Shown one piece after another: positions 55,921-64,000 of a stretch of DNA of 64,000 nt. The notes under the pieces were generated by a model. The model searched no databases. It saw only the letters and a list, made by a program, of their open reading frames with translations, and was not told the DNA's origin. The stretch is from Ancylobacter sp. TS-1 (lineage in GTDB: Bacteria; Pseudomonadota; Alphaproteobacteria; Rhizobiales; Xanthobacteraceae). Position 1 is the stretch's first letter. Each line of letters begins with the position of its first letter. The stretch is taken from NCBI RefSeq assembly GCF_009223885.1, contig NZ_CP045144.1, positions 1,550,001 to 1,614,000 of the forward strand. The letters run 5' to 3'. A program made the translations under genes and the position numbers.

Positions 55921-58248
55921 TCAGCCACGGCGCGAGATCGGCACCACATTGTCGCCCGCCCGGCCCGCCGGGCGCGTCGCCGCGATCACCGCGCGCCGCA
56001 GCGCCTCGCGGCTGAACGGCTTGCCGAGCCGCATCATGCCGGCGCGCGCGTCCGGCGGCAGCTCGGCATAGCCGGTGCCGAGGATGACCGGCAGGTCCGG
56101 CCAGCGGGCCGCGAGCGCCGCCGCGAGTTGCACGCCGGTCATGCCGGGCATGGCCTGATCGGTCAGCACGACATCGAAGCTGACGCCGGATTCGAGGATG
56201 CGCAGCGCCTCCTCCCCCGATGCCGCCTCGGTGACGAGGCATTCGAGATCCTCCAGCATCGCGCCGGTGGCGGAAAGCACCAGCGGGTCGTCGTCGACGA
56301 CCAGCACGCGCTGCGCCCCGCCCGTGCCGGCCGGCACCATCTCGTCCTCGACCGCCACCGCGACCGGCGCAGCCACGGGGGGAGTGTCGGCGATGGGCAT
56401 GAGGATGGTCGCCGTCGTGCCGTGGCCGGGACGGCTCTCGAGCAGAAGCTGGCCGCCCGACTGCGCCGCGAGGCCATGCACCATGGCAAGGCCGAGGCCG
56501 GTGCCCTTGCCGACGCCCTTGGTGGTGAAGAACGGCTCGGCGGCGCGGGCCAGCGTCTCCTCGTCCATGCCGGCGCCAGTGTCGCTCACCGAGAGGCAGA
56601 AATAGCGCCCCGGCCGCAGCGCCTCGCTGCCAGCCTCCGCGTCGGCGTCGCCGACGGCCACCACGCGCTCGCCGGCGGCAATGGTGATGGTGCCGCCATC
56701 GGGCATGGCGTCGCGCGCATTCACCGCGAGGTTGAGCAGCGCCAGTTCGAGCTGGTTGGCGTCGACCCGCGCATGCGGCAGGCCGAGCGGGAAGCGGGTT
56801 TCGATGCGCACGCTGGGGCCGATCGAGCGGCGCAGCATCTCGGCCATGCCGAGCACGAGGTCGGGCACGTCGACGGGCTCGGGCCGCAGGTCCTGCCGTC
56901 GGGCGAAGGCCAGCATGCGCTGGGTGAGCGCCGCGCCGCGCTGTGCGGCCTGGGTGGCGTTGTCGAGCAGCGTCTGCAGCCGCGGATCGCCCGGCGCGCG
57001 CTTGGCTGCCAGTTCGAGATTGCCCAGCACCACGGCGAGCAGGTTGTTGAAATCGTGTGCGATGCCGCCGGTGAGCTGGCCGACCGCCTCCAGCTTCTGT
57101 GCCTGCCGCAGCGCCTCCTCGGCGGCGCGGTAGTCGGTGACGTCGATCAGCCCGCACAGGGTCTTGAGGATGCCGCCCTGCGCGTCCTTCTCGGTCACGG
57201 CGGACAGCATGCAGTCGAGCATCCGGCCGTCTCTGGTCACGAGGCGGTACTCGGCCTCGCGCAGTTCGCCGCTGCCGACCAGCTGCGGCCAGTGCTCCTC
57301 GTTGCGCCGGCGCGCGGAATCGGGGGTCATGAAGTCGGTGAGCGGGCGCCCGATCACTTCCTCGCGGCGATAGCCGAGCAGGTCGAGCCAGCGGTCGCTC
57401 ACCTGCTCGATCCGTCCGTCCCCGCCCAGCGAGTGCAGCGGCAGCGGCGTGCGGCGGTAGAGCGTGCGGTAGCGTTCCTCGCTCGCCCGCAGCATCGCCG
57501 CCTCGCGGTCGGCGAGCACGGCGAAGCGCCGGTCGTACATGGCCGCGAGCAGCACGGCGACGAAGATGGCGAAGGTCGCCGCCGTCACCACGACCACCAG
57601 CTCGACATTGCCCATGCCGCCGAGCGGGTCGTGCACGCCTTCATGCCGGGTGATCGTCATCCCCCACATGGCGACATAGTGCATGCCGGCGATGCCGAAG
57701 CCGAGCGCCAGCGCCGCGCCGGCGCGCTGCGCGATGGAATGGCGGCGGAAGGCGAGCCAGACCGCGACGGTGGAGGCGGTGACCGCCAGCACCATGGCGG
57801 CGCCGACATAGAGCATGTCGTGCGACATGGCTCCCGCCACGCGCATCGCCGCCATGCCGGTGTAGTGCATGCCGACAATGCCGAGGCCCATGAAGATGCC
57901 GCTGAGCACGATGCTGCCCGGCCCGGGCCCCGGCCGGTCCGGCCGCACCCGGCTCGCCGCGAAGAAGGCGATACCCGTGGCGACGACGGCGAGCAGGAAG
58001 GAAATCGCGGTCAGGCCGACATCGTAGGAGACAGGCGCCCCCACATGCAGCGCCAGCATGGCGATGAAGTGCATCGCCCAGATGCCGCCGCCCAGCACCA
58101 GCGCCGCCGCCGCCAGCCATCCGTCACGCGCACGTCCGCGCGCATCCGGCAGGCGCCCGGCGAGATCGAGGGCCGTGTAGGACGCCGCCACGGCGATGAC
58201 GAGCGACAGGGCCACGAGCGCCTGGTCGTGGCTGCCGGTATGATCCAT
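55921..58248 (-). CDS. MHYT-PAS hybrid sensor histidine kinase with receiver domain
   Basis: A 775-residue membrane sensor. Residues 1-240 form the seven-helix MHYT sensor with three signature copies: MHFIAML, MHYTGMAAMR and MHYVAMWGM, thought to bind copper and sense small gases. A PAS domain follows (about 265-385), then HisKA with the phosphorylated His in GGIAHDFNNLLAVVLGNLE, HATPase (NLAVNARDAM; SDTGAGMDEETLARAAEPFF; GTGLGLAMV), and a C-terminal receiver (VLVVDDDPLVL; Asp in VVLTDQAMPGMTG). The MHYT signals are presumed ligands, not proven. No separate response regulator lies beside it. The start ATG is 74 nt from a repeat-free intergenic region. Confidence 0.93.
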   Translation of the reverse strand: MDHTGSHDQALVALSLVIAVAASYTALDLAGRLPDARGRARDGWLAAAALVLGGGIWAMHFIAMLALHVGAPVSYDVGLTAISFLLAVVATGIAFFAASRVRPDRPGPGPGSIVLSGIFMGLGIVGMHYTGMAAMRVAGAMSHDMLYVGAAMVLAVTASTVAVWLAFRRHSIAQRAGAALALGFGIAGMHYVAMWGMTITRHEGVHDPLGGMGNVELVVVVTAATFAIFVAVLLAAMYDRRFAVLADREAAMLRASEERYRTLYRRTPLPLHSLGGDGRIEQVSDRWLDLLGYRREEVIGRPLTDFMTPDSARRRNEEHWPQLVGSGELREAEYRLVTRDGRMLDCMLSAVTEKDAQGGILKTLCGLIDVTDYRAAEEALRQAQKLEAVGQLTGGIAHDFNNLLAVVLGNLELAAKRAPGDPRLQTLLDNATQAAQRGAALTQRMLAFARRQDLRPEPVDVPDLVLGMAEMLRRSIGPSVRIETRFPLGLPHARVDANQLELALLNLAVNARDAMPDGGTITIAAGERVVAVGDADAEAGSEALRPGRYFCLSVSDTGAGMDEETLARAAEPFFTTKGVGKGTGLGLAMVHGLAAQSGGQLLLESRPGHGTTATILMPIADTPPVAAPVAVAVEDEMVPAGTGGAQRVLVVDDDPLVLSATGAMLEDLECLVTEAASGEEALRILESGVSFDVVLTDQAMPGMTGVQLAAALAARWPDLPVILGTGYAELPPDARAGMMRLGKPFSREALRRAVIAATRPAGRAGDNVVPISRRG

Positions 58249-58400
58249 GCGAATTCCGGTTCTGAAAACCGCCGGTAGGATGGCTGCGGCAAAGCGCAGG
58301 ATGACGCGAACAGTAGCTGAATTGAACCGATCGGTAAGCTCCCGACCGACGCAAGGTCAGCCTGAGCCCGCCGCTCGCGGTCTCGTGAAGGCCCGAGGCC

Positions 58401-58484
58401 TCAGCTGAGATAGCCGAACAGCCAGAGCACGATGATGATCGGCAGCGGAATGCCGATCAGCCACAGAAGCCCGCCCTTGAACAT
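58401..58484 (-). CDS. 27-residue single-pass membrane peptide
   Basis: A very short gene starting at ATG 58484 with GGGAGAAGGG upstream. The product is one hydrophobic helix with a central GIPLP kink: MFKGGLLWLIGIPLP followed by IIIVLWLFGYLS. Small hydrophobic peptides of this form (LL.LIGIP.PII.LLWLF) recur in proteobacterial genomes. The longer reading frame through this segment continues into the PAP2 gene's repeats and is not supported. The function is unknown. Confidence 0.65.
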   Translation of the reverse strand: MFKGGLLWLIGIPLPIIIVLWLFGYLS

Positions 58485-58591
58485 GATGCCCTTCTCCCGG
58501 TTGTGGGAAGGGAACACGCGCGACCCGGTTTGGGTTCCCCGATGGCGCGGGTTATTGCTCGCGCGCCCCGATTCCCTCCGAGCGGTGCCCG

Positions 58592-59488
58592 ATGACGCCT
58601 TCCAGCAAGATGCCTTCCAGCAAGATGCCCGCCAGCAAGACGCCCTCCAGCAAGACGCCTGCGCCCGAAATGTCGCCCCCCGAAATGCCGGCCCCGGCCC
58701 GCCCGGCAACCTCGCACCCGCCACTCGCATTCCGCCTGCTCGACCTGCCGCGCTGGCTCGCCGCCGAGATCGGCGTGCTGGTCGCCCTGCTCGGCGCGGC
58801 GGCGGGGCTGCTGGTGTTCGCCTACATCGCCGACGAGGTGGTGGAGGGCGAGACCCATGCCTTCGACGAGGCAGTGCTGCTGGCCTTCCGCGCGCCGGGC
58901 GACCCGGCCGATCCGCTCGGTCCCCGCTGGCTGGAGATCGCGGTGGGCGATGTGACCGCGCTCGGCAGCACCACCGTGCTCACCCTGATCACGCTGGCGG
59001 TGGCCGGCTTCCTCGTGGTCGACCGCAAGCGCGCCGCCGCCCTGTTCGTGCTGGCGGCGACGGCGAGCGGAGGGGCGCTGAGCTACCTGCTCAAGCTCGG
59101 CTTCGAGCGTCCGCGCCCCGATCTCGTGGCCCATCTCGTCGACGTCACCACGCTGAGCTTCCCGAGCGGCCACGCCATGGGCGCCGCCGTCACCTATCTC
59201 ACCCTCGGCGCGCTCATCGTGCGCACGGAGAGCGGGCGGCGGCTGAAGGCCTATGTGCTCGGCGTCGCGGTTGCGCTCACCCTCGCCATCGGGCTGAGCC
59301 GCATCTATCTCGGCGTCCACTGGCCGACCGACGTCATTGCCGGCTGGTGCGCCGGCGCGGCGTGGGCGCTGCTGTGCTGGCTGGTGGCGCTGGTGCTGCA
59401 ACGGCGCGGGCGCATCGAGAACGCCAACGGCCGGGAGCCGGCGGGAGAGGGCGAATCCGCATCCGGGGGGCCCTTCGTCGAGCGGTGA
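58592..59488 (+). CDS. PAP2 family membrane phosphatase
   Basis: A 298-residue integral membrane lipid phosphatase (phosphatidic acid phosphatase type 2). The three catalytic motifs are present: KLGFERPRPDL, FPSGHAMGAAV and SRIYLGVHWPTDV, with the essential His residues. About six helices follow an N-terminal 47-residue low-complexity segment made from tandem SSKMP/SSKTP units and PEM units. The start at ATG 58592 is uncertain because ATGs at 58610 and 58625 inside the repeats could also serve. Confidence 0.9.
   Translation: MTPSSKMPSSKMPASKTPSSKTPAPEMSPPEMPAPARPATSHPPLAFRLLDLPRWLAAEIGVLVALLGAAAGLLVFAYIADEVVEGETHAFDEAVLLAFRAPGDPADPLGPRWLEIAVGDVTALGSTTVLTLITLAVAGFLVVDRKRAAALFVLAATASGGALSYLLKLGFERPRPDLVAHLVDVTTLSFPSGHAMGAAVTYLTLGALIVRTESGRRLKAYVLGVAVALTLAIGLSRIYLGVHWPTDVIAGWCAGAAWALLCWLVALVLQRRGRIENANGREPAGEGESASGGPFVER
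58598..58657 (+). repeat. 15-bp tandem repeat in the 5' end of the PAP2 gene
   Basis: Four 15-bp units (CCTTCCAGCAAGATG, twice exact, then CCCGCCAGCAAGACG and CCCTCCAGCAAGACG) encode Pro-Ser/Ala-Ser-Lys-Met/Thr repeats. The length is a multiple of three, so copy-number change would keep the frame but alter the number of possible start codons. Confidence 0.85.
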
Positions 59489-59581
59489 AGTCGCAATGCC
59501 ACCGATGGCATTCGCCCGGCGCTCGGCTATCATTCATCGGCAGGGCGACGCAGAGCGCCCCGCCATTGCAGGAGGAACCGC

Positions 59582-59791
59582 ATGACCACGACCGCGCCGG
59601 AAGGAAACCTGAAACCCGACATCGGCGTCATCGAGACGACCGAGTCCGACAACATCCTGCGCTGGGACGGCACCAACCTCTATGTGGAGCAGGACGTCTA
59701 CCATAACGGCCAGCTCGTCCACCGCCGCTACAAGAAGCGCGTCACCAAGCATGTGGCGCAGGCGCTGGCTCTGGTGCTCGCCCAGCACTAG
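59582..59791 (+). CDS. Small hypothetical protein
   Basis: A 69-residue, soluble-looking protein with an excellent ribosome-binding site (AGGAGG, 6 nt before ATG). The middle (ILRWDGTNLYVEQDVYHNGQ) suggests beta strands and the C-terminus a basic then Ala/Leu-rich helix. I do not recognise a family. It lies between the PAP2 gene and a convergent hydrolase gene. Confidence 0.7.
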   Translation: MTTTAPEGNLKPDIGVIETTESDNILRWDGTNLYVEQDVYHNGQLVHRRYKKRVTKHVAQALALVLAQH

Positions 59792-59821
59792 CTCCGTTTC
59801 GGGAGCGAAGGGCGCGGCGCG

Positions 59822-60397
59822 TCAGATCCGCGCCAGCAGCCCGCCGAGCAGCACGAGGCCGGCCGGCCAGATGCCGAGCCGCGCGGCCGAGCCGATATGG
59901 CCCTGCTCGCCGACATCGGCGAAGTCGGCGCCCCAGGCGTCGGCGAAGGCCCGCGCCTGCGCCGGCTTCACCCGCGGATCGTCGCGCGAGGACACGACCA
60001 GCGTCGGGAAGGGCAGCGGCGCCAGCGGCATCGGCCCGAAATTGCGCACGACGTCGAAGGAGGGATCGGGGTCGTCGACATTGGTCGGCGCCGCCAGGAA
60101 GGCGGCCGCCGCCTTGTTGCGGGCGAGGCCCGGCCGCGACTGCGCCCAGCGCACGACCGTCGCCACGCCGACGGAATGGGCGACCAGCACCACGCGCCGG
60201 GGCGCCGCCTCGACGGCGGCATTGAGCCGCCAGGTCCAGGCCCGCAGCTCCGGCCGACTCCAGTCCTCCTGTATCAGCCGGCTCGAATTGGCGAAGGCGC
60301 CGAGCCAGTGCGACTGCCAGTGCTCGGCCGGGGCGTTCTCGCGGCCGGGGACGACGAGGAAATCGAAGGAGGAGAAATCGACCGACATGTCAGGCAC
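59822..60397 (-). CDS. RBBP9/YdeN family serine hydrolase
   Basis: A 191-residue alpha/beta hydrolase of the RBBP9/YdeN type. The nucleophile elbow is VVLVAHSVGVATVVRW (Ser near residue 74), the acid region VVSSRDDPRVKPAQA, and the His in GEQGHIGSAARLG. The N-terminus FDFLVVPGRENAPAEHWQSHW is typical. The substrate is unknown. The start at 60397 or an ATG 3 codons later are both possible. It follows the MAPEG gene by 9 nt on the same strand. Confidence 0.9.
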   Translation of the reverse strand: MPDMSVDFSSFDFLVVPGRENAPAEHWQSHWLGAFANSSRLIQEDWSRPELRAWTWRLNAAVEAAPRRVVLVAHSVGVATVVRWAQSRPGLARNKAAAAFLAAPTNVDDPDPSFDVVRNFGPMPLAPLPFPTLVVSSRDDPRVKPAQARAFADAWGADFADVGEQGHIGSAARLGIWPAGLVLLGGLLARI

Positions 60398-60406
60398 CGC
60401 GTAGCG

Positions 60407-60805
60407 TCACGCCGGCCGCAGCACGGCAATGAGGATGAGAACGAGCCCGCCGACCGAGACCAGCCAGGCCAGAGAGCGCAGATAAGGTACGCCGAACGCG
60501 TAGAGCGGCACATAGACGACCCGCGCGCCCAGAAAGAGCCACGCCCCCCACAGGGTGAGCGCGCCCTCGCGGCCGGCGACATGGGCGATCAGCACCGCCG
60601 CCGCGAACAGCGGCAGCGTCTCGAACAGATTGGCCTGCGCGCGCCTCAGCCGGCCGGTGAGGATGCCGACCGCCGGCCCGGGCTCGTCGCGCGGCCCGGC
60701 ATTGTAAGAGATTCCGGTCTCGCGGTTGCGCAGGGACGCCGGGAGCAGTACCTGCACAAGGGCGAGCACCAGTGCCCAGGCGAGCAGGGTCAATTCGATC
60801 GTCAT
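60407..60805 (-). CDS. MAPEG family membrane protein
   Basis: A 132-residue protein with four membrane helices and the MAPEG (eicosanoid and glutathione metabolism) pattern: RNRETGISYNAGPRDEP near residue 26, LRRAQANLFETLPLFAAAVL near residue 53 and GARVVYVPLYAFGVPYLRS. Bacterial members have unclear substrates. ATG 60805 is chosen to begin the first helix. It is upstream of the RBBP9-type gene, with a 9-nt gap. Confidence 0.88.
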   Translation of the reverse strand: MTIELTLLAWALVLALVQVLLPASLRNRETGISYNAGPRDEPGPAVGILTGRLRRAQANLFETLPLFAAAVLIAHVAGREGALTLWGAWLFLGARVVYVPLYAFGVPYLRSLAWLVSVGGLVLILIAVLRPA

Positions 60806-60880
60806 GGCCGCATCACCGTCCTGCTGGGAGAATGACGAAACCCGTCGCCATCGGCGCAAAGCGGACTACATTTACCAACC

Positions 60881-61393
60881 ATGGCCAAAAGCAAACAGAA
60901 ATTGCGGCAAGCGGCCAACGGGCGCCCTATCGAGCAGGTGGCGGCCCTGCCGTTCCGCCTCGGGGAGGACGGAGACATCCAGATCCTCATCATGACCTCG
61001 CGCGAGACGCAGCGCGCGGTGATCCCCAAGGGCTGGCCGATGAAGAACCGCAAGGACTGGAAGTCGGCCGAGATCGAGGCCCGGCAGGAAGCGGGCGTGG
61101 TCGGCGATGTCGGCCGCAAGCGCATCGGCGAGTATCATTACTGGAAGCGTCTGGAGACGCATTTCGCGCTGGCCCGGGTCGCGGTCTATCCGCTGGCCGT
61201 GCGCCGCCAGCTCGACGACTGGCCCGAGCGCCACGAGCGCGCCCAGATATGGGTCACCGCCGAGGAAGCGGCCCTGCTGCTCGATGAGCCCGATCTCGGG
61301 GCCCTCGTTCTCGAATTCGCCCAGTCTCCGGCCGCGCGGCGGATGCTGCCGGTACGCGCGCCGAAGGATGGCAGCGCCGTCGCCGCCCCCTGA
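60881..61393 (+). CDS. Nudix-fold protein with an altered Nudix box
   Basis: A 170-residue protein resembling diphosphoinositol-polyphosphate-type Nudix hydrolases (VAALPFRLGEDGDIQILIMTS; VIPKGWPMKNRKDWKSAEIE). The Nudix box normally reads GX5EX7REUXEEXGU. Here it ends EIEARQEAGVVG: the Arg of REUXEE is Ile and the first Glu of the EE pair is Gln, while the last Glu is kept. Activity may be weakened. No strong ribosome-binding site is visible. It is divergent from the MAPEG gene. Confidence 0.8.
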   Translation: MAKSKQKLRQAANGRPIEQVAALPFRLGEDGDIQILIMTSRETQRAVIPKGWPMKNRKDWKSAEIEARQEAGVVGDVGRKRIGEYHYWKRLETHFALARVAVYPLAVRRQLDDWPERHERAQIWVTAEEAALLLDEPDLGALVLEFAQSPAARRMLPVRAPKDGSAVAAP

Positions 61394-61454
61394 CCGTTTC
61401 GGCCGCCCGCCGGCGGCGGACGGCCCGTCACGTCCGGTGTGGCCCGGCCGACCG

Positions 61455-61862
61455 TTACTCGATGATCTGCACGACGCGGTGCGTCGAGGGATCGACCAGC
61501 ACGGTACGGTCGTTCACCACCGTATAGCGGTATCTGGTGGCGCCGTATTCGGCGGGAACCTCGTAGTAGCGCACCCCGGAAGGCGGCAGTTCGGCGCCGA
61601 CCACGACCTCGCGCTCATAGGCGTAGGAGGGGACGCGCTCTTCCACCACATACTGGCGGAACGGCCGGCGCTGGCTGTCGGAGATGCCGCCTACCACCGC
61701 GCCGGCGACACCGCCGACCACGGCGCCGACCGGACCGCCGACGAGCGCACCGCCGACGGCACCCGTCGTCGCACCGGCGGCTGTCCCGGCACCGTCCTGA
61801 GCATTGGCCACCATGGGCGTAGCAACAAGCAGCGACACTACAATAATCGCATGACGTATCAT
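61455..61862 (-). CDS. DUF1236 domain-containing exported protein with glycine zipper
   Basis: About 135 residues. It has a signal peptide (MIRHAIIVVSLLVATPMVANAQ), a glycine-zipper membrane-like segment (GATTGAVGGALVGGPVGAVV), and a C-terminal DUF1236 domain (VPAEYGATRYRYTVVNDRTV then a short VQIIE end). DUF1236 proteins are common in Hyphomicrobiales and of unknown function. ATG 61862 begins the signal peptide; an earlier in-frame ATG is ignored. The glycine zipper suggests association with the outer membrane or oligomerisation. Confidence 0.87.
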   Translation of the reverse strand: MIRHAIIVVSLLVATPMVANAQDGAGTAAGATTGAVGGALVGGPVGAVVGGVAGAVVGGISDSQRRPFRQYVVEERVPSYAYEREVVVGAELPPSGVRYYEVPAEYGATRYRYTVVNDRTVLVDPSTHRVVQIIE

Positions 61863-61970
61863 CGTATTCTCCTGTCGACCCGCACCCTTTGACTGCGCCC
61901 CGTCAACGATTGACGCGCAAGCGTGTTCCATCGGCGGTCGGAGAACGTTGATGTCGTCAAAACTTACCTT

Positions 61971-63239
61971 TCAGATAGCGGTATCGGAAACCCGTGCATC
62001 GGCCCGGAACAGCTTTCCACGCTCGGCGAACAGCACGCAGATGAGCGCCGACAGCGCGAGCGCGACGAAACCCAGGGTCAGCGGCAGCGTCGTGCCGTCG
62101 AAATGCTGGCCGAGCGCGAAGCCGAACAGCGCACCGCCCACAGTGCTGACGAAGCCGAGCACCGAGGAGGCCGTGCCCGCCACATGGCCGACCGGCTCCA
62201 TCGCCATCGAGTTGAAATTCGACACCATGAGGCCGAAGAAGAACATCATCGCCCCCTGAAGCACCGAGAAGGTCCAGATGTTCTCGGCCCCCGCCAGCAC
62301 GACGGCGGCGTGCGCGACCGTCACCGTCAGGTAGCCGGCGAGCGCGGCGTGCGAGACCCGCCTCATGCCGAGCTTCTCGACGATGCGCGCATTGAGCAGC
62401 GAGGAGGCGGCCATGAACACCGCGATCAGCGCGAAGATCAGCGTGAACAGCTCGGCGGAGCGGAAGGCGTCGGCGAAGATCTGCTGGGCCGAGTTGATGA
62501 AGCCGAACAGGCCGCCCATCGCCATCGTCATCGCCAGCATGTAGCCGACGGTGACGCGGCTGCCGACGATCAGCCCGAAGGCATGCGAGATGCCGGCAAA
62601 GGAGATCGGCGAGCGGTCCTCGGGGTGCAGCGTCTCCGGCAGGCGCCACAGCGTCCACACCAGCAGCACCGCGCCGAGCAGGCACAGCATCAGGAAGATC
62701 GCCCGCCACGGCGCCACAATCATGATCGCCTGGCCGATCGAGGGTGCCAGCACCGGCACCGACAGGAAGACGAGGAAGGCCAGCGACATCACCCGCGCCA
62801 TGTGCGAGCCGGAATAGCAGTCGCGCACGATGGTGATGGCGAGGATGCGGGTCGAGGCCGAGCCGATGCCCTGCACCACGCGGGCCGCCAGCATCATCTC
62901 CAGCGATCCCGCGAAGATCGCCCAGACCGAGGCCGCCGTGTACAGGGCAAGGCCGAACACCAGCACGGCGCGGCGCCCGAAGCGGTCGGCCAGCGTGCCG
63001 TAGAAGAGCTGCGCCGAGCCGAAGCCGAGCAGATAGGCGGTAATGATGAGCTGGGTGTGGTTGGCGGTGTCGATGGCCAGCGAATGGCCGATTTCCGGCA
63101 GCGCCGGCAGCATCGAATCGATGGCGATGGCGTTGGTCGCCATCAGCCCGGCGATGAACAGCACGAATTCGCGGAACCCCATGCCGGGATGCGGCGAGCC
63201 GGAGGCGGGCGTCTCCGGCGCGGAGGTCTTCGTGCTCAT
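61971..63239 (-). CDS. MFS multidrug exporter, Bcr/CflA subfamily
   Basis: A 422-residue major facilitator protein with 12 helices. Subfamily marks are IDSMLPALPEIGHSLAI in helix 1, FGSAQLFYGTLADRFGRRAV (motif A) and ARVVQGIGSASTRILAITIVRD, all typical of DHA1 Bcr/CflA drug exporters. The predicted role is proton-driven efflux of small drugs; the substrate is unknown. ATG 63239 is preferred over one 10 codons upstream. The nearest gene upstream on the same strand is the TRAP permease. Confidence 0.9.
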   Translation of the reverse strand: MSTKTSAPETPASGSPHPGMGFREFVLFIAGLMATNAIAIDSMLPALPEIGHSLAIDTANHTQLIITAYLLGFGSAQLFYGTLADRFGRRAVLVFGLALYTAASVWAIFAGSLEMMLAARVVQGIGSASTRILAITIVRDCYSGSHMARVMSLAFLVFLSVPVLAPSIGQAIMIVAPWRAIFLMLCLLGAVLLVWTLWRLPETLHPEDRSPISFAGISHAFGLIVGSRVTVGYMLAMTMAMGGLFGFINSAQQIFADAFRSAELFTLIFALIAVFMAASSLLNARIVEKLGMRRVSHAALAGYLTVTVAHAAVVLAGAENIWTFSVLQGAMMFFFGLMVSNFNSMAMEPVGHVAGTASSVLGFVSTVGGALFGFALGQHFDGTTLPLTLGFVALALSALICVLFAERGKLFRADARVSDTAI

Positions 63240-63381
63240 GGGGAATCCGTGCGTTGGCGATTCCGGCAAAGGGCGCCGGGGCCGGCCTTATCGCGCAGAT
63301 CCGCGCCCGACCCTAGGGGCGCCGGGACACAGATCGTTCGAATTCGCTCCCCCGATGCCCGCCGCAGCGATGCGCGAACCG

Positions 63382-64000
63382 TCAGAACTGGGGCGGCCCC
63401 ATGTTGAGCGGAGGCGGCTCGAACTGCGGGATGTTGAGCTCGATGGTCGAGGGATCGACCGTCGGGCCGGCGCTGATCCAGTACGTCACCGCGTCCGGCC
63501 ACAGGATGACCACCACGACCAGGATCAGCTGCATCAGCAGCCACGGAATCGCCCCCCAGTAGATCTGCGAGGTGCGGATCGACTTGGGCGCGATGCCGCG
63601 CAGGTAGAACAGCGCGAAGCCGAAGGGCGGGTGCATGAAGGCGGTCTGCATGTTCACGCACAGCAGCACGCCGAACCAGATCAGGTTGATGTCGAGCTTG
63701 ATCGCCACCGGCACCAGCAGCGGCACGATGATGAAGGCGATCTCGAAGAAGTCGAGGAAGAACGCGATGAAGAACACGAACACGTTGACGAAGATCAGGA
63801 ATCCGACCCGGCCGCCGGGCAGCTGCGACAGCAGGTGCTCGATCCACAGCGCCCCGTCCATGCCCTGGAAGACGAGGCTGAACACGGTGGCGCCGATGAG
63901 GATGAACACCACCATCGAGGTGATGCGCGCGGTCGAGCCCATGGCCTGCCGGACGAGGTTCCAGGTCAGTCGCCCGTGCATCGCCGCCAGCACGATGGCG
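63382..64000 (-). CDS. TRAP transporter large permease subunit DctM-like (partial, runs off window end)
   Basis: C-terminal portion, about 206 residues, of a TRAP-type secondary transporter large permease. Several membrane helices are visible (VVFILIGATVFSLVFQG; RVGFLIFVNVFVFFIAFFLD; WLLMQLILVVVVILWPD), with the characteristic FLIFVNVFVF...FLDFFEIAFIIVPLLVPVA and TAFMHPPFGFALFYLRG. The C-terminal tail is Pro-rich (NIPQFEPPPLNMGPPQF). The substrate cannot be deduced. The N-terminal part is outside the window. Confidence 0.92.
   Translation of the reverse strand, partial: AIVLAAMHGRLTWNLVRQAMGSTARITSMVVFILIGATVFSLVFQGMDGALWIEHLLSQLPGGRVGFLIFVNVFVFFIAFFLDFFEIAFIIVPLLVPVAIKLDINLIWFGVLLCVNMQTAFMHPPFGFALFYLRGIAPKSIRTSQIYWGAIPWLLMQLILVVVVILWPDAVTYWISAGPTVDPSTIELNIPQFEPPPLNMGPPQF

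Overview
This 64 kb window is GC-rich chromosomal DNA from an alphaproteobacterium, most likely of the order Hyphomicrobiales (Rhizobiales). The evidence is CtrA and ChpT of the alphaproteobacterial cell-cycle phosphorelay, an aerobic-type (CobG/CobN) cobalamin pathway, DUF1134 and DUF1236 proteins, CbtAB cobalt transporters, and GC-rich palindromic repeats typical of this group. An MxaD-like protein beside a YVTN beta-propeller protein hints at PQQ-dependent alcohol oxidation. A Xanthobacteraceae-type organism (Ancylobacter/Starkeya/Xanthobacter) fits, but that is inference. I see no rRNA, tRNA, prophage, insertion sequence or CRISPR array.

Layout. 1-2 kb: molybdate transporter modABC (minus strand) behind tandem inverted repeats that look like ModE sites. 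2.9-14.9 kb: a complete glycogen operon on the minus strand, glgP-glgB-glgC-glgA and a large gene fusing debranching enzyme GlgX to 4-alpha-glucanotransferase MalQ. 15-34 kb: a cobalamin region. It includes cobB, cobM, cobE, cobL and then cobK (opposite strand), cobJ, cobI, cobH, cobG, cobN and cobW. A back-to-back pair of cobalamin riboswitches follows, each with its own promoter. The plus-strand riboswitch precedes cbtB, cbtA, cobU(P) and cobO, followed by cobQ and, on the minus strand, cobD. cobA, cobF, cobS, cobT and the nucleotide-loop genes other than cobU/cobD are not in the window.

34-46 kb: recQ, the mxaD-like/YVTN pair, a thiopurine methyltransferase, an isolated cysA, a GNAT acetyltransferase, fliJ, ctrA, a DUF305 copper-type protein, a CheW/receiver protein, chpT and cysQ. 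The fliJ-ctrA intergenic region is dense in GANTC (CcrM methylation) sites. 46-53 kb: DUF1134 (EipA-like), a long coiled-coil membrane protein, a SAF-domain oxidoreductase and a SulP transporter. 53-56 kb: thiO-thiS-thiG-thiE behind a TPP riboswitch. 56-64 kb: an MHYT-PAS hybrid histidine kinase, a 27-residue membrane peptide, a PAP2 phosphatase, a small hydrolase, a MAPEG protein, a Nudix-like protein, an MFS drug exporter and the end of a TRAP transporter permease.

The most unusual signal is a set of palindromic repeats normally found between genes: family A (about 90 bp, GTCATCCCGG ends), family B (CCCGGGTCAAGCCCGGG type) and family C (CTCTCCCC/GGGGAGAGGG). Besides their intergenic copies, they lie in frame inside cobN at two separate places and inside the signal-peptide region of the YVTN gene. 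Repeat arms also appear to supply Shine-Dalgarno sequences (glgB, possibly the YVTN gene). This resembles the protein-coding palindromic elements known from Rickettsia. A second oddity is an AT-rich island (30.8-31.1 kb) with a perfect 23-bp-stem hairpin.
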